Shown here: positions 15,452 through 23,579 of the stretch, in pieces
Layout: the number at the start of each line of letters is the position of its first letter
Position numbering within the stretch: position 1 is the first letter of the stretch
Origin: Verrucomicrobiia bacterium
GTDB taxonomy: Bacteria > Verrucomicrobiota > Verrucomicrobiia > Limisphaerales > JADLHS01
Assembly: GCA_011525685.1 (NCBI GenBank)
Contig: WYBW01000109.1
Location: forward strand, 1 to 37,409
Length of the DNA stretch: 37,409 bases
Direction: 5' to 3'
Made by a program: the position numbers and the translations under genes
Notes under the pieces: model-generated
Seen by the model: only the letters and a program-made list of their open reading frames with translations
The model's database searches: none
What the model was told of the DNA's origin: nothing

Positions 15452-16946
15452 AAGAGCCGTGCGACAGTTGCAGGCGGAACGCCTGCGGCATTACTTGCGC
15501 ACGGTGGTGCTGCCCTTCTCGGGGCGTTACGGCAAACTGTTTCGCGAGCACGGGTTGAGCGCCGATTCCATCCGCACGCTGGATGACTTGCGGAAAATCC
15601 CGTTCACCACCAAGGCCGATTTGCAATCCACCCCCGAAGAGCCGCAACGGTTCCGGGATTTCATCCTCGTGCCCGACCAGAAAGTGCTGGCGCACCGGCC
15701 ATCCACGATTGTCAACGCACTCCTGCATGGCCGTGCAGCGGTCAAACAAGCCTTCGAGTCTGAGTTTCGCCCGATTTTCCTGACGGCGACCACGGGCCGA
15801 AGCGCCGAGCCGACGCCGTTCTTCTACACGCGACGCGACCTGGATCATCTGGCCACTGTGGCGGCCCGGGTGGTCGAGATTTGCAACGGCCGGCGCGAAG
15901 ACAAGATGCTGAACACGTTTCCGTTTGCGCCGCATCTGGCGTTCTGGCTGGCCCATTACGCCGGGACGGCGGGCGGCGTCCTCACGCTCAGTTCCGGTGG
16001 CGGCAAGGTCATGGGCACCGAGGGCAACCTCCGGCAACTGCGCAAATTCAAACCCGACACGCTCATCGGCATTCCGACGTTCATCTATCATCTGCTTCAT
16101 CAAGCCGCGGAAGAGGGCGCGCGGTGCGAAAACCTCCAACGCATCGTGCTGGGCGGCGAAAAGGTCAGCGACGGCTTGCGCCAAAAACTGCGCGAGCTGG
16201 CCGGCGAGCTGGGCGCCCGCAACGTGGACGTGCTGGCCACCTACGGTTTCACCGAAGCCAAAATGGCCTGGCCTGAGTGTCCCTTCCCGCCTGGTGAGCC
16301 TTCCGGCGGTTATCATCTGTCTCCCGATCTCGGCATCCTCGAGGTGGTTGATCCGAAGACCGGCGCACCGCTCCCACCGGGGCATGCGGGAGAAATCGTG
16401 TTCACCCCGCTCGATGCCCGCGGCAGTGTCGTGCTCCGTTACCGGACGGGCGATTACACCGATGGCGGACTGGCTTACGAGCCGTGCCCGCATTGTGGCC
16501 GGTCTCTGCCGCGATTGCTCGGCAACCTTTCCCGCCTTTCCGAGGTCAAGGCGCTCCACCTCGACAAGATCAAAGGCACACTGGTGGACTTCAACGAACT
16601 GGAACATCTCCTCGACGACGCACCGCACATCGGGGCCTGGCAGGTGGAACTGCGAAAGGTCAACGATGATCCGCTGGAACTGGACGAACTGATCTTGCAC
16701 GTCCATGCCCTCAACGGCGACGACCGGACGCAACTCAGCCGGGAACTGCGGGAGCGGTGTTTCAGCCATCTTGACTTGCATCCCAACCGGATTGTCTTTC
16801 ACACCGCCCAGGAGATCCGCCAGTTGCAGGGTGTGGGTCAAGTGCTCAAGGAACAAAAACTCGTGGATCACCGGCCCTCGACTTTGGCCAACTCGAACCC
16901 ACCTGCGAGTTCCCGCACGCTGGTGACAGCTTCACAGGCGGGTTGA
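15408..16946 (+). CDS. phenylacetate-CoA ligase-like adenylate-forming enzyme
   Basis: The protein has 512 residues with a PaaK-like layout. An N-terminal helical region with FREHGLSADSIRTLDDLRKI and PFTTKADL is typical of PaaK. A divergent ATP/phosphate loop follows, LTATTGRSAEPTPFFYTRRD. Then come VLGGEKVSDGLRQKLREL and YGFTEAKMAWPECP (adenine/acyl motif), and GEIVFTPLDARGSVVLRYRTGD with the ribose-binding Asp. After CPHCGRSLPRLLGNLSRLSE the C-terminal subdomain carries VKALHLDKIKGTLVDFNELE, shorter and less canonical than in true PaaK. The acyl substrate is unknown; aryl acids or fatty acids are both possible. Coupling to a phospholipase suggests activation of released fatty acid. The final 25 residues are low complexity. 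Confidence 0.85.
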   Translation: MSSSLLQRRWQQLPERAVRQLQAERLRHYLRTVVLPFSGRYGKLFREHGLSADSIRTLDDLRKIPFTTKADLQSTPEEPQRFRDFILVPDQKVLAHRPSTIVNALLHGRAAVKQAFESEFRPIFLTATTGRSAEPTPFFYTRRDLDHLATVAARVVEICNGRREDKMLNTFPFAPHLAFWLAHYAGTAGGVLTLSSGGGKVMGTEGNLRQLRKFKPDTLIGIPTFIYHLLHQAAEEGARCENLQRIVLGGEKVSDGLRQKLRELAGELGARNVDVLATYGFTEAKMAWPECPFPPGEPSGGYHLSPDLGILEVVDPKTGAPLPPGHAGEIVFTPLDARGSVVLRYRTGDYTDGGLAYEPCPHCGRSLPRLLGNLSRLSEVKALHLDKIKGTLVDFNELEHLLDDAPHIGAWQVELRKVNDDPLELDELILHVHALNGDDRTQLSRELRERCFSHLDLHPNRIVFHTAQEIRQLQGVGQVLKEQKLVDHRPSTLANSNPPASSRTLVTASQAG

Positions 16947-17114
16947 CCCGCCAGACCAGAAAGCTTCGTCGCCATCTCGGTTTGGCGGAATCAAACCTCG
17001 AACCCGGACGCGGGACATCTTCGCCCTGAATTGAGAGCCAGCCCAGCGTCTCGGCGCGGTTTTCGGTATTGCTCACCATTTGATTGTGCCGCTCGCTTTT
17101 GCGAGGATTGAGCC

Positions 17115-18974
17115 ATGAGACTCAAGTCAACGGCAGCGATTGCGTGTCTGGCGTTCGTGACGTGCGGCCTGCTCGCGCCACGGCTGGCGGCAGCGCCGAT
17201 GACCATCTTTCAGGTTTCCTCCTTTGCCGACTTGGACTACCCGGCGGGTTTCGTTGGCGTGGTGGGTACGACGCCCTCGTGGCCGGCGGAAATGGGCCGG
17301 CAGGGGGACACCATTGACCTCGCTTTCCATCTGTCGGCGACTCCGCCACCGACTGCCCGCCATTACCGGTTTCGCATGGTGATCCACTCGCACTTCGACC
17401 AGTCCTTCAACCTGGCGATCCTCGCGGGGCCGTCACCGTCCGCGTTGGTCGAAGTCCATACCGAATTCATCAACGGCGCGCGCGTGCTCGCCGCCACGAT
17501 TCCTCCGGACCGATTCGTGGTGGGGCAGACCAACTGGATTCGCGTGCAGGGGCTGGGAGTGCAGGTCGGCAACGATCAACTCCAAGGCGTTCGCTGGAGC
17601 AGGTGGCGGCTGACCCGAACCGACGCCATCTTCGACATCGAAACGGCCATCAACGATCAGTTGCAGCGTTTCACCAATTATGTGCTCACCGCGATCCAAC
17701 CCAGCGGGTTGGTGCGCGATTCGTTGCCGCTCTCGCCTTTCACGGCGCCCTTTCATCCGGCCAGTCCCGACGCCGCCGGCTTCGCGTTGCTCGCCCTGTG
17801 CGCGATGGACCATCTGGGGTTGAGTTCCGACGCCGAGTCGCGCGTTCAGGCCGTGTTGTCCGCCCACGCCGGTCATACGCCGGGAGTGACGCCCGCGCGA
17901 AACGCCAAGGGACACTGGTGGCACTGGATGAACCTGACCACGGGCGCGCCCCAACCCGGCTGGAACGACAATTACACGACCATCGGGTCGGCACTGCTGG
18001 TGGCCGGCGCGCTCTTCGCGAAGAATCACTTTTCCCAAAACACCGCCATCGCCGCTTACGCCGAGGAGCTTCGCGCCACGTGCGATTTCGACAGCATGAT
18101 ACATCCGAGCCTCGACGGGCGGGTGGCGCTCGCCACCGACGCCGCCGGCAATGCGGTGGGTTACACGGCTCCCTGGAACGAATACATGCTGATCGTCTCG
18201 CTGGCGCTGCGGCAGGAAGGAACGGCTCGCGCGCCGGTCGTCGCCCCGCTTTGGCTCGATCCGGCCAATGCGCCCAAGCGATCATACCGCGGCCTGGCCA
18301 CGCTGACGGACAATCCTGGATCATTTGCCCCCGCTTTCTGGGTTCAACAGCAGTACTACTTCAACCCCGACTTCGCCGGCAATCCGTCGTTCCTCGGCCA
18401 CTTTCAAAACCATCAACGCGCCGACGCACTGTATTGCACGTACGAGTTGAATCAGGTTTATCGTTACGGCCTCACGGCCGGGGTTAACCCGTCCGGATAC
18501 CGGGTGGACCGCATTCAAAACCAGGAAGGTGTCTTTGGCCCGGAGGCCGTGGGCAGTTGGGGCGACTTGGATACATTGCTCGAGTTTGTGCAGGACCAAC
18601 CTCCGGGCGGCGACGCCCGCACGCGCTACGGGTTGACGCGGGTTTCATCCAGCGATACAGCGTGGTGGCCCTATGACGCCGGCCTGGTGGATCATCTCTT
18701 CCTGATGTTTGGGCTGGTCGAAGCGCGCAGTCCCGATTTTTTCAAGCAACGCCAGATGTTTCAACCGGTCAGTTCGCGCCCGACGCTCAGGCTCACCACC
18801 GAATCCCCCGGGCAGGTGACAATTTCCTGGTCACCGGGCGAGCTCGGATTCGCGTTGCAGGAAACCGCCGCGCTCACGCCCGCCCAGTGGACCAATTCGC
18901 CCAGCGGCACGAACAATCCCGTCACTCTCCCGGCCGCCAGCCCGCTCAGATTTTATCGCCTGCTCAGGCAATAA
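17115..18974 (+). CDS. large secreted protein with a possible alpha/alpha-barrel domain and the shared C-terminal module
   Basis: The protein has 619 residues. The ATG at 17115 (with AGGA about 8 bases upstream) starts a signal peptide, MRLKSTAAIACLAFVTCGLL. Residues of about 30-175 look like a beta-rich domain (FRMVIHSHFDQSFNLAILAG). Residues of about 180-550 are helical with many aromatic residues, including KGHWWHWMNLTTGAP, NDNYTTIGSALLVAGALFAK, PWNEYMLIVSLAL, ADALYCTYELNQVYRYGL and DTAWWPYDAGLVDHL. This pattern is reminiscent of glycoside-hydrolase (alpha/alpha)6 barrels such as the glucoamylase-like GH144 group, but I cannot confirm catalytic residues. The last 65 residues, VTISWSPGELGFALQETAAL to PLRFYRLLRQ, form the module shared with two other proteins in this window. 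Confidence 0.8.
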   Translation: MRLKSTAAIACLAFVTCGLLAPRLAAAPMTIFQVSSFADLDYPAGFVGVVGTTPSWPAEMGRQGDTIDLAFHLSATPPPTARHYRFRMVIHSHFDQSFNLAILAGPSPSALVEVHTEFINGARVLAATIPPDRFVVGQTNWIRVQGLGVQVGNDQLQGVRWSRWRLTRTDAIFDIETAINDQLQRFTNYVLTAIQPSGLVRDSLPLSPFTAPFHPASPDAAGFALLALCAMDHLGLSSDAESRVQAVLSAHAGHTPGVTPARNAKGHWWHWMNLTTGAPQPGWNDNYTTIGSALLVAGALFAKNHFSQNTAIAAYAEELRATCDFDSMIHPSLDGRVALATDAAGNAVGYTAPWNEYMLIVSLALRQEGTARAPVVAPLWLDPANAPKRSYRGLATLTDNPGSFAPAFWVQQQYYFNPDFAGNPSFLGHFQNHQRADALYCTYELNQVYRYGLTAGVNPSGYRVDRIQNQEGVFGPEAVGSWGDLDTLLEFVQDQPPGGDARTRYGLTRVSSSDTAWWPYDAGLVDHLFLMFGLVEARSPDFFKQRQMFQPVSSRPTLRLTTESPGQVTISWSPGELGFALQETAALTPAQWTNSPSGTNNPVTLPAASPLRFYRLLRQ

Positions 18975-19137
18975 TCCGTCTGCTGGCGCTCAGTGTGCTG
19001 GCACATTGCTGCCGCCTCAAAATGGGTTGACTCCTTTCCAAATCAGGAGCCTTAATCATCACGGCGGCGCAGGCTGGCTGATCTAATGCAGGACGGCTGG
19101 AGTTTGCGCGGCCGTTGTCACCAATGAAAGGCCTTCC

Positions 19138-20706
19138 ATGAAACCAAATCTCCTCACTCCCAACTGTGCCGGTTGTCCTCTCAATCGTCGCAAGTTCCTC
19201 GCCCGTGGCAGCGCGGCCGCACTGGGCACGCTCGGGTTGCTGTCGTCGCCAGACTGGCTTTGCGCCGCGGCGGCCGGGGGCAAACCCCGCATCCGGATTG
19301 TGTATGCGCTGCACGCCGAACAGCAGCCGGGGCCGGACTGGCCCAACCAGGGTTTTGATTTCAGACCGGTCATGGACCGCATCAATCAGGAACTGGCCCG
19401 ACGTTGCTCCGGGTTCGAGTTTGTCACCTCGCTGGCCACCGGAGAGGAACAGGCGAGGAAAATTCTCGACGCGGATCAGGCTGCCGGAGGGATTGACGGC
19501 TACCTGGTTTACCAAATGAATTGCTGGAATCGCGTGGTCCAGACCTTCGCCACGTCCGGCAAACCAGTGCTCTACGCGGACTTTCAATATGGCGGCAGCG
19601 GCGGTTTCCTGGTTTACAACGCCGCTTTCCTCCGCAGCCAGGCCGGCAACGTCGGCTTTGTCGCGTCCTCGGACCTCCACGATCTGGTCGCTGCGGTCAA
19701 GTGTTTCAAAGTGGTCAAGGACGGCGGGTCGGTTTCTGATTTCGTGAAGGCCACGGCCGAGGTGCGGCGGATGGCCACACCGCGGCCAAGCCGGCTGGCG
19801 AACAAGCCCGATGAAGTGAAGTGTCTTTCGGCGGAGGAATGTCAACGCCGTTTCAAGGAAGCAAAGATTCTTGCGGTGCGCGGTCAGGACGTGCCGCCGC
19901 CGACGGAAATCATGGGAATCAAAATCGAGCACCTCACTTTCGCCGAACTCAACGAGGCCTGGCAGAACGCGGACAAGGACGAAGCTCAGGCGGTTGCCGA
20001 TCAATGGACGAAGGCCGCCCGGAAAGTCGAAGGGGTGTCGCGCGAGACGCTCGTCGCCTCCGCCGCCATGTATCTGGCCGAGAAGGTGGTGATGAAGAAA
20101 CACGGCGCGCAAGGCATCACCATCAACTGCCTTGGCGGGTTTTATGGCGGCCACATTCACGCCTACCCCTGCCTGGGTTTTCACCAGTTGAACAACGAAG
20201 CGCTGGTGGGCGGCTGCGAATGTGATGTGCGTTCGGCCGCGACAATGCTGGCCGGCACGATTCTGACGCAAGGCCGACCGGGTTACATCTCCGACCCGGT
20301 GATGGACACGGCCAAACGGCAAATCATTTACGCCCACTGCGTGGCAGCCAACAAAGCGTTTGGTCCGGAAGGTCCGGTGAATCCGTTTGAGATTCTCACT
20401 CACTCAGAAGACCGTCAGGGCGCGTCGGTGAGGTCGCTGTTGCCGGTGGGTTACCTGACCACGACGCTCGAATTCGATCAGGGCAGGAAGGAAATTCTGT
20501 TCCATCGGGCCAAAGCGGTGGCCAATGACCCGGACGACCGGGCGTGCCGCACCAAGCTCTGCGCCGAGCCGGTGGGCGACTTCGAAAAACTGTTCACCGA
20601 ATGGGATCGCTGGGGCTGGCATCGAGTGACGTTTTACGGCGATCTGAAAGAACCCATCCATGCTCTGGCCGATGCCGTGGGCTGGAAAGTCGTGGAAGAG
20701 GCGTGA
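19138..20706 (+). CDS. Tat-exported protein with a fucose/arabinose isomerase-like fold
   Basis: The protein has 522 residues. AAAGG lies about 9 bases before the ATG at 19138. The N-terminus (NCAGCPLNRRKFLARG followed by SAAALGTLGLLSS) is a twin-arginine signal with R-R-K-F-L, so the protein is folded before export. The body begins with a Rossmann-like domain (RIRIVYALHAEQQPGPDWPN) and continues through GYLVYQMNCWNRVVQTFA and ADFQYGGSGGFLVYN. The C-terminal half, ITINCLGGFYGGHIHAYPCL with ECDVRSAATMLAGTIL, resembles the L-fucose isomerase/AraA C-terminal fold, though an export signal is unusual for such enzymes. Similar Tat-signal proteins are known in Planctomycetes and Verrucomicrobia. Activity is unproven; it may bind or isomerise deoxy-sugars in the periplasm. 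Confidence 0.8.
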   Translation: MKPNLLTPNCAGCPLNRRKFLARGSAAALGTLGLLSSPDWLCAAAAGGKPRIRIVYALHAEQQPGPDWPNQGFDFRPVMDRINQELARRCSGFEFVTSLATGEEQARKILDADQAAGGIDGYLVYQMNCWNRVVQTFATSGKPVLYADFQYGGSGGFLVYNAAFLRSQAGNVGFVASSDLHDLVAAVKCFKVVKDGGSVSDFVKATAEVRRMATPRPSRLANKPDEVKCLSAEECQRRFKEAKILAVRGQDVPPPTEIMGIKIEHLTFAELNEAWQNADKDEAQAVADQWTKAARKVEGVSRETLVASAAMYLAEKVVMKKHGAQGITINCLGGFYGGHIHAYPCLGFHQLNNEALVGGCECDVRSAATMLAGTILTQGRPGYISDPVMDTAKRQIIYAHCVAANKAFGPEGPVNPFEILTHSEDRQGASVRSLLPVGYLTTTLEFDQGRKEILFHRAKAVANDPDDRACRTKLCAEPVGDFEKLFTEWDRWGWHRVTFYGDLKEPIHALADAVGWKVVEEA

Positions 20707-20913
20707 GAGAACGGGCAAAGGGCGATCACGGTTTGGCGACACGATTGGCGGCAAATTGTGACGCATGCAACGCCGCTTGGCCCTCGATTGTCCCCTTGTT
20801 CTTGCGCTCCAGAACAACTTTCATTTTGCCGCGTGGCGGCCGAGGCCTGTCAGAGTGGTTCCAAGCTCACCTCTTTATTGGCTCCCGAGTCGTTCCTGCC
20901 GTGACTCGCTTGC

Positions 20914-21798
20914 TCAACGGGGATTATTACAGAAGCCGGGCGGGCTTTGAGGATTGAACATATTGCGCGTAGTCAGACAGAATACCGGCCGGCCGCTAAC
21001 CTGAGCGATTTCCTGCGCCTGCCCGGGGTCGCTTTCGATGAACAACAGCCCGTCAGCGCGCGTGTATGCCTGCGCCTTGAACTGCGCATGGGAGCCTGCG
21101 GCAATGCGTTCCTCCTTCGTGGCGTAGTTCATCATCACGAGTTTGCGATACTTGACGCCATGCCGCGCCAGCCAGGAGACGGTCAGGTCGCGATACTTCT
21201 CCAACCGGCACGTGACCAGATGCCCGATTCGCACGGTGGGAATCAGCAATGGCTCAACGCTGGCCACGAACTCGCGGTATCGCGGGCCGTCATCGTTTTC
21301 CTCCGGTGACGGATCGCGGCACAGCACACCGTCAATATCCACGCAGGCGTCATCCAGAAACGAGTGGTGCATCAGATTCCATTCGAACACCCGCGGCGGC
21401 GCGATGACCTCAAACCAAAAGTCCACCTTGTCCTGCGATTGCGGCGCCACATAGACGCACGCATAAACAACATGCCGGCCCAATCCGGCGGCGTGGATTC
21501 GCTCCTTCACCCGGCGCATTTCGTTGCCGCGATGCACCGTGTCATCCACAACCAAAGCCCGGGTTGCTTTCGGGTCCTTGGTTGAACAGTAAAGCTCATG
21601 CCGTTCGCCTCCGCTCCACTTGCGGTCCTCAAGGAAGCCATCCAGGTCCACCAACGGCAGATTCCGGTGAAGCGCAATCAGGCTTGCCGCCAGCACGCCG
21701 CTGCGGGGAATGCCCACGACCAGTTCTATGTCGCGCGGCAACCGGTGGAGGTTTGCCACGATGCAATGATTCAGGTCACTGACCGAACGGTAGTTCAT
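20914..21798 (-). CDS. phosphoribosyltransferase-HAD fusion protein
   Basis: The protein has 294 residues in two domains. Residues 1-140 are a type I phosphoribosyltransferase fold: VVGIPRSGVLAASLIAL at 27-43 and the PRPP-binding loop ALVVDDTVHRG at 81-91, a close variant of the V-V-D-D-x-x-x-T-G motif. Residues of about 148-285 are a HAD-like domain. D154-I-D156-G-V-L is motif I, T196 lies in the motif II position, K241 follows, and FIESDPGQA near 253-261 gives motif IV. The ATG at 21798 overlaps the stop of the PIG-L gene as ATGA (21795-21798), so translation is probably coupled. It is the last gene of the glycan operon. The order of domains suggests linked transfer and dephosphorylation of a ribosyl or sugar-phosphate group; substrates are unknown. 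Confidence 0.88.
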   Translation of the reverse strand: MNYRSVSDLNHCIVANLHRLPRDIELVVGIPRSGVLAASLIALHRNLPLVDLDGFLEDRKWSGGERHELYCSTKDPKATRALVVDDTVHRGNEMRRVKERIHAAGLGRHVVYACVYVAPQSQDKVDFWFEVIAPPRVFEWNLMHHSFLDDACVDIDGVLCRDPSPEENDDGPRYREFVASVEPLLIPTVRIGHLVTCRLEKYRDLTVSWLARHGVKYRKLVMMNYATKEERIAAGSHAQFKAQAYTRADGLLFIESDPGQAQEIAQVSGRPVFCLTTRNMFNPQSPPGFCNNPR

Positions 21799-22454
21799 CT
21801 GTTCGTTTCGGTGTCACGGTCTGGCCGGGCGAGTTGCAACTCGCCGAACGCTTCGGCGTAACGGCATCTGCCCGCCAGCGCGCCGCGAAACTGGTTCAGC
21901 CCTTTGATCGCGGCAACATAATCAAACTCTCCAAGCTGGCTGCGGTGCGCGCGCAAGGCCCGCAACTTCTGCGACATCAGGGCGGAAATGTTCTCAACGT
22001 GAGCAGCCAACGCCAAAGGCGTCCAGACTTCGTAGGTTCGCAGCGTCGGCTTCTCCTTCATGCCGGCTTTGGACAGCGCGCTTTTCAGCAACGGCCAGGC
22101 GGCTTGATGATCGGGATGCCACTCGCTGGTGTGCGGCAGATGAATCAATCCCGGCTGTTCCCGCTTCAGGATGGGCGCCAACAGTGCCACACCCCGTTGC
22201 AGTTTCTCACCGACGAGCCAATCTGGCAGGCGAAGGAAATCCACCGCGGCCAGCTTCAGAATGCGCGCCGCCTGCCGGGCCTCGGTTTCGCGGATCCGCC
22301 ATGCCTTCTCACGCGGCAAATGCTTCAAACCCAGTTCGCCTGAAGTCAGGAAGACAACCACCACGCGGTCGCCGCGGGCGGAATGTTTGCAGATCGTTCC
22401 GCCGCAGCCGAGGACTTCGTCGTCCGGATGAGGAGCGAGGACGAGGACATTCAT
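21795..22454 (-). CDS. PIG-L family N-deacetylase
   Basis: The protein has 219 residues from the ATG at 22454, which overlaps the GT4 stop codon as ATGA (22451-22454). Longer open sequence upstream belongs to the GT4 gene in another frame. The metal-binding motif is VLAPHPDDEVLGCGG at about residues 4-18, with the zinc ligands H-P-D-D and the general base Asp. The second metal motif is SEWHPDHQAAW near residue 115. This family removes N-acetyl groups from GlcNAc-containing glycolipids, mycothiol and bacillithiol precursors, or related sugars. In this operon it probably deacetylates an amino-sugar in the glycan after or before glycosyl transfer by the adjacent GT4. Confidence 0.93.
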   Translation of the reverse strand: MNVLVLAPHPDDEVLGCGGTICKHSARGDRVVVVFLTSGELGLKHLPREKAWRIRETEARQAARILKLAAVDFLRLPDWLVGEKLQRGVALLAPILKREQPGLIHLPHTSEWHPDHQAAWPLLKSALSKAGMKEKPTLRTYEVWTPLALAAHVENISALMSQKLRALRAHRSQLGEFDYVAAIKGLNQFRGALAGRCRYAEAFGELQLARPDRDTETNR

Positions 22455-23470
22455 GTTGATCTTCTTGCGGCCATGGTTTCGTAGAACGCGGCATATTCCC
22501 GCGCCATCTTCTCCGCTGAAAATCTTTCCCGCGCCCGTTGGTGAATCCGCTTCCGGTCGAGCGCAAAGCATTTCGGAACAACCGGCGCAAACTCCTCGCG
22601 CGTGGCGGCCGTGAATCCGCTGACGCCTTCCTCGACAATCTCCGGCACCGCACCCAATCGCATCGCGGCAACCGGGGTGCCGCACAGCATGGCCTCGACC
22701 AACACGAGGCCGAACGCTTCGGGATGCTGGATGGGGTAGATCAGCGCCCGCGCGCCGCCCAGCAAGCGGCTGCGCTCCTGGCCGGTCACAAAACCGGCGT
22801 ATTCGACATTCCTACCGTCCACAAGCGGCTGGATCTTTTCACGGAAGTAAGGATTGGACGGGCCGGCCAGAACCAGGCGAAGGCCAAGCTGGCTGGCGGT
22901 CTGGATGGCCAGCATCGGCCCTTTACCGGAAACGAATCGCCCGAGATAGAGCACGTACTCCTCTGGCTGCCCGCGAAAACTGAATTGCGTAGTGTCCACG
23001 CCATGCGAAATCACGGCGGCGGGCTTCAACTCCGGAAAGGCGCTCCATTGATGCCGCGAAATCGCCGTTACGCACGACTGCGGCGCGGCAGCCCACAACT
23101 TCGCCGAGTCCCCATCCGGCACGATATGCGTCGTGTGGACCATCGGGGCGCGCGAGAATGGCTGCAGTGGGATGCCCCAGAGATACGCATGACTGTGCAA
23201 CACGTCGAAGCGGCCGGATTGCTCCACGGCGCGGCAAAGGTTTACCCACTCGCACAAATGCCAGTCCTCCGGCGCCCCGTCGCGCGCATACGGTCCGGGC
23301 ATCGTCACCACCACTTCGCCGTCCGCTTCCGAACCCGCGGTGCCGAAAACCGTGACCTCGTGTCCGAGCTTCGCCAGTTCGCGCGTGAGCAGCCAGAGCA
23401 ACGACTCGACGCTGCCGCCGGTTTCCTGCCGGACGGGCGCGGAGAGCGTGGCAATTTGGGCAATACGCAT
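22451..23470 (-). CDS. glycosyltransferase family 4 protein
   Basis: The protein has 339 residues. The N-terminal Rossmann domain begins MRIAQIATLSAPVRQETGGS, followed by LLWLLTRELAKLGHEVTVFG, the GT-B acceptor domain. The C-terminal donor domain contains EEYVLYLGRFVSGKGPMLAI and the GT4 signature EAFGLVLVEAMLCGTPVAAM, with the two conserved glutamates that contact the nucleotide sugar. The final helices cross back over the domains. It has no membrane segment. The gene sits between the second glycosyltransferase-like gene, separated by a 109-base gap containing a hairpin, and the PIG-L deacetylase with which it overlaps. The donor sugar cannot be told from sequence alone; UDP-GlcNAc would fit the deacetylase next to it. 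Confidence 0.92.
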   Translation of the reverse strand: MRIAQIATLSAPVRQETGGSVESLLWLLTRELAKLGHEVTVFGTAGSEADGEVVVTMPGPYARDGAPEDWHLCEWVNLCRAVEQSGRFDVLHSHAYLWGIPLQPFSRAPMVHTTHIVPDGDSAKLWAAAPQSCVTAISRHQWSAFPELKPAAVISHGVDTTQFSFRGQPEEYVLYLGRFVSGKGPMLAIQTASQLGLRLVLAGPSNPYFREKIQPLVDGRNVEYAGFVTGQERSRLLGGARALIYPIQHPEAFGLVLVEAMLCGTPVAAMRLGAVPEIVEEGVSGFTAATREEFAPVVPKCFALDRKRIHQRARERFSAEKMAREYAAFYETMAARRST

Positions 23471-23491
23471 GGCAGGTCAGGGATTCAGATT

Positions 23492-23548
23492 AAGAGTAAG
23501 ATCAAGAGCCGTGCCCGGCGCGCTCGCCAGCCTCTTGATCTTGTTCTT
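23492..23548. repeat. 17-bp stem hairpin inside the operon
   Basis: AAGAGTAAGATCAAGAG (23492-23508) pairs with CTCTTGATCTTGTTCTT (23532-23548) with two mismatches; the inner 11 bases are perfect. The loop is 23 GC-rich bases. It occupies the only long intergenic gap, 109 bases, in an otherwise overlapping gene cluster. It may be a REP-type insertion, an mRNA-stability element or an attenuator. There is no U-run right after the stem on either strand, so a standard intrinsic terminator is less likely. Confidence 0.65.
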
Positions 23549-23579
23549 GATCATCAGCTTCATCCTCATTCATCGTCGC

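Noticed and set aside
15375..16871. Minus-strand frame of about 498 residues opposite the ligase gene
   Set aside because: No recognisable motif; the plus-strand ligase has ordered adenylate-forming motifs and a ribosome binding site.
19030..19055. Possible terminator after the secreted protein gene at 17115
   Set aside because: The only pairing is a 5-bp CTCCT/AGGAG stem with a 9-base loop and no U-tract, too weak to call.
20404..20817. Minus-strand frame at the end of the Tat-signal gene
   Set aside because: Mostly antisense to a well supported gene and lacks any domain; the short stretch beyond 20706 is not enough to support it.
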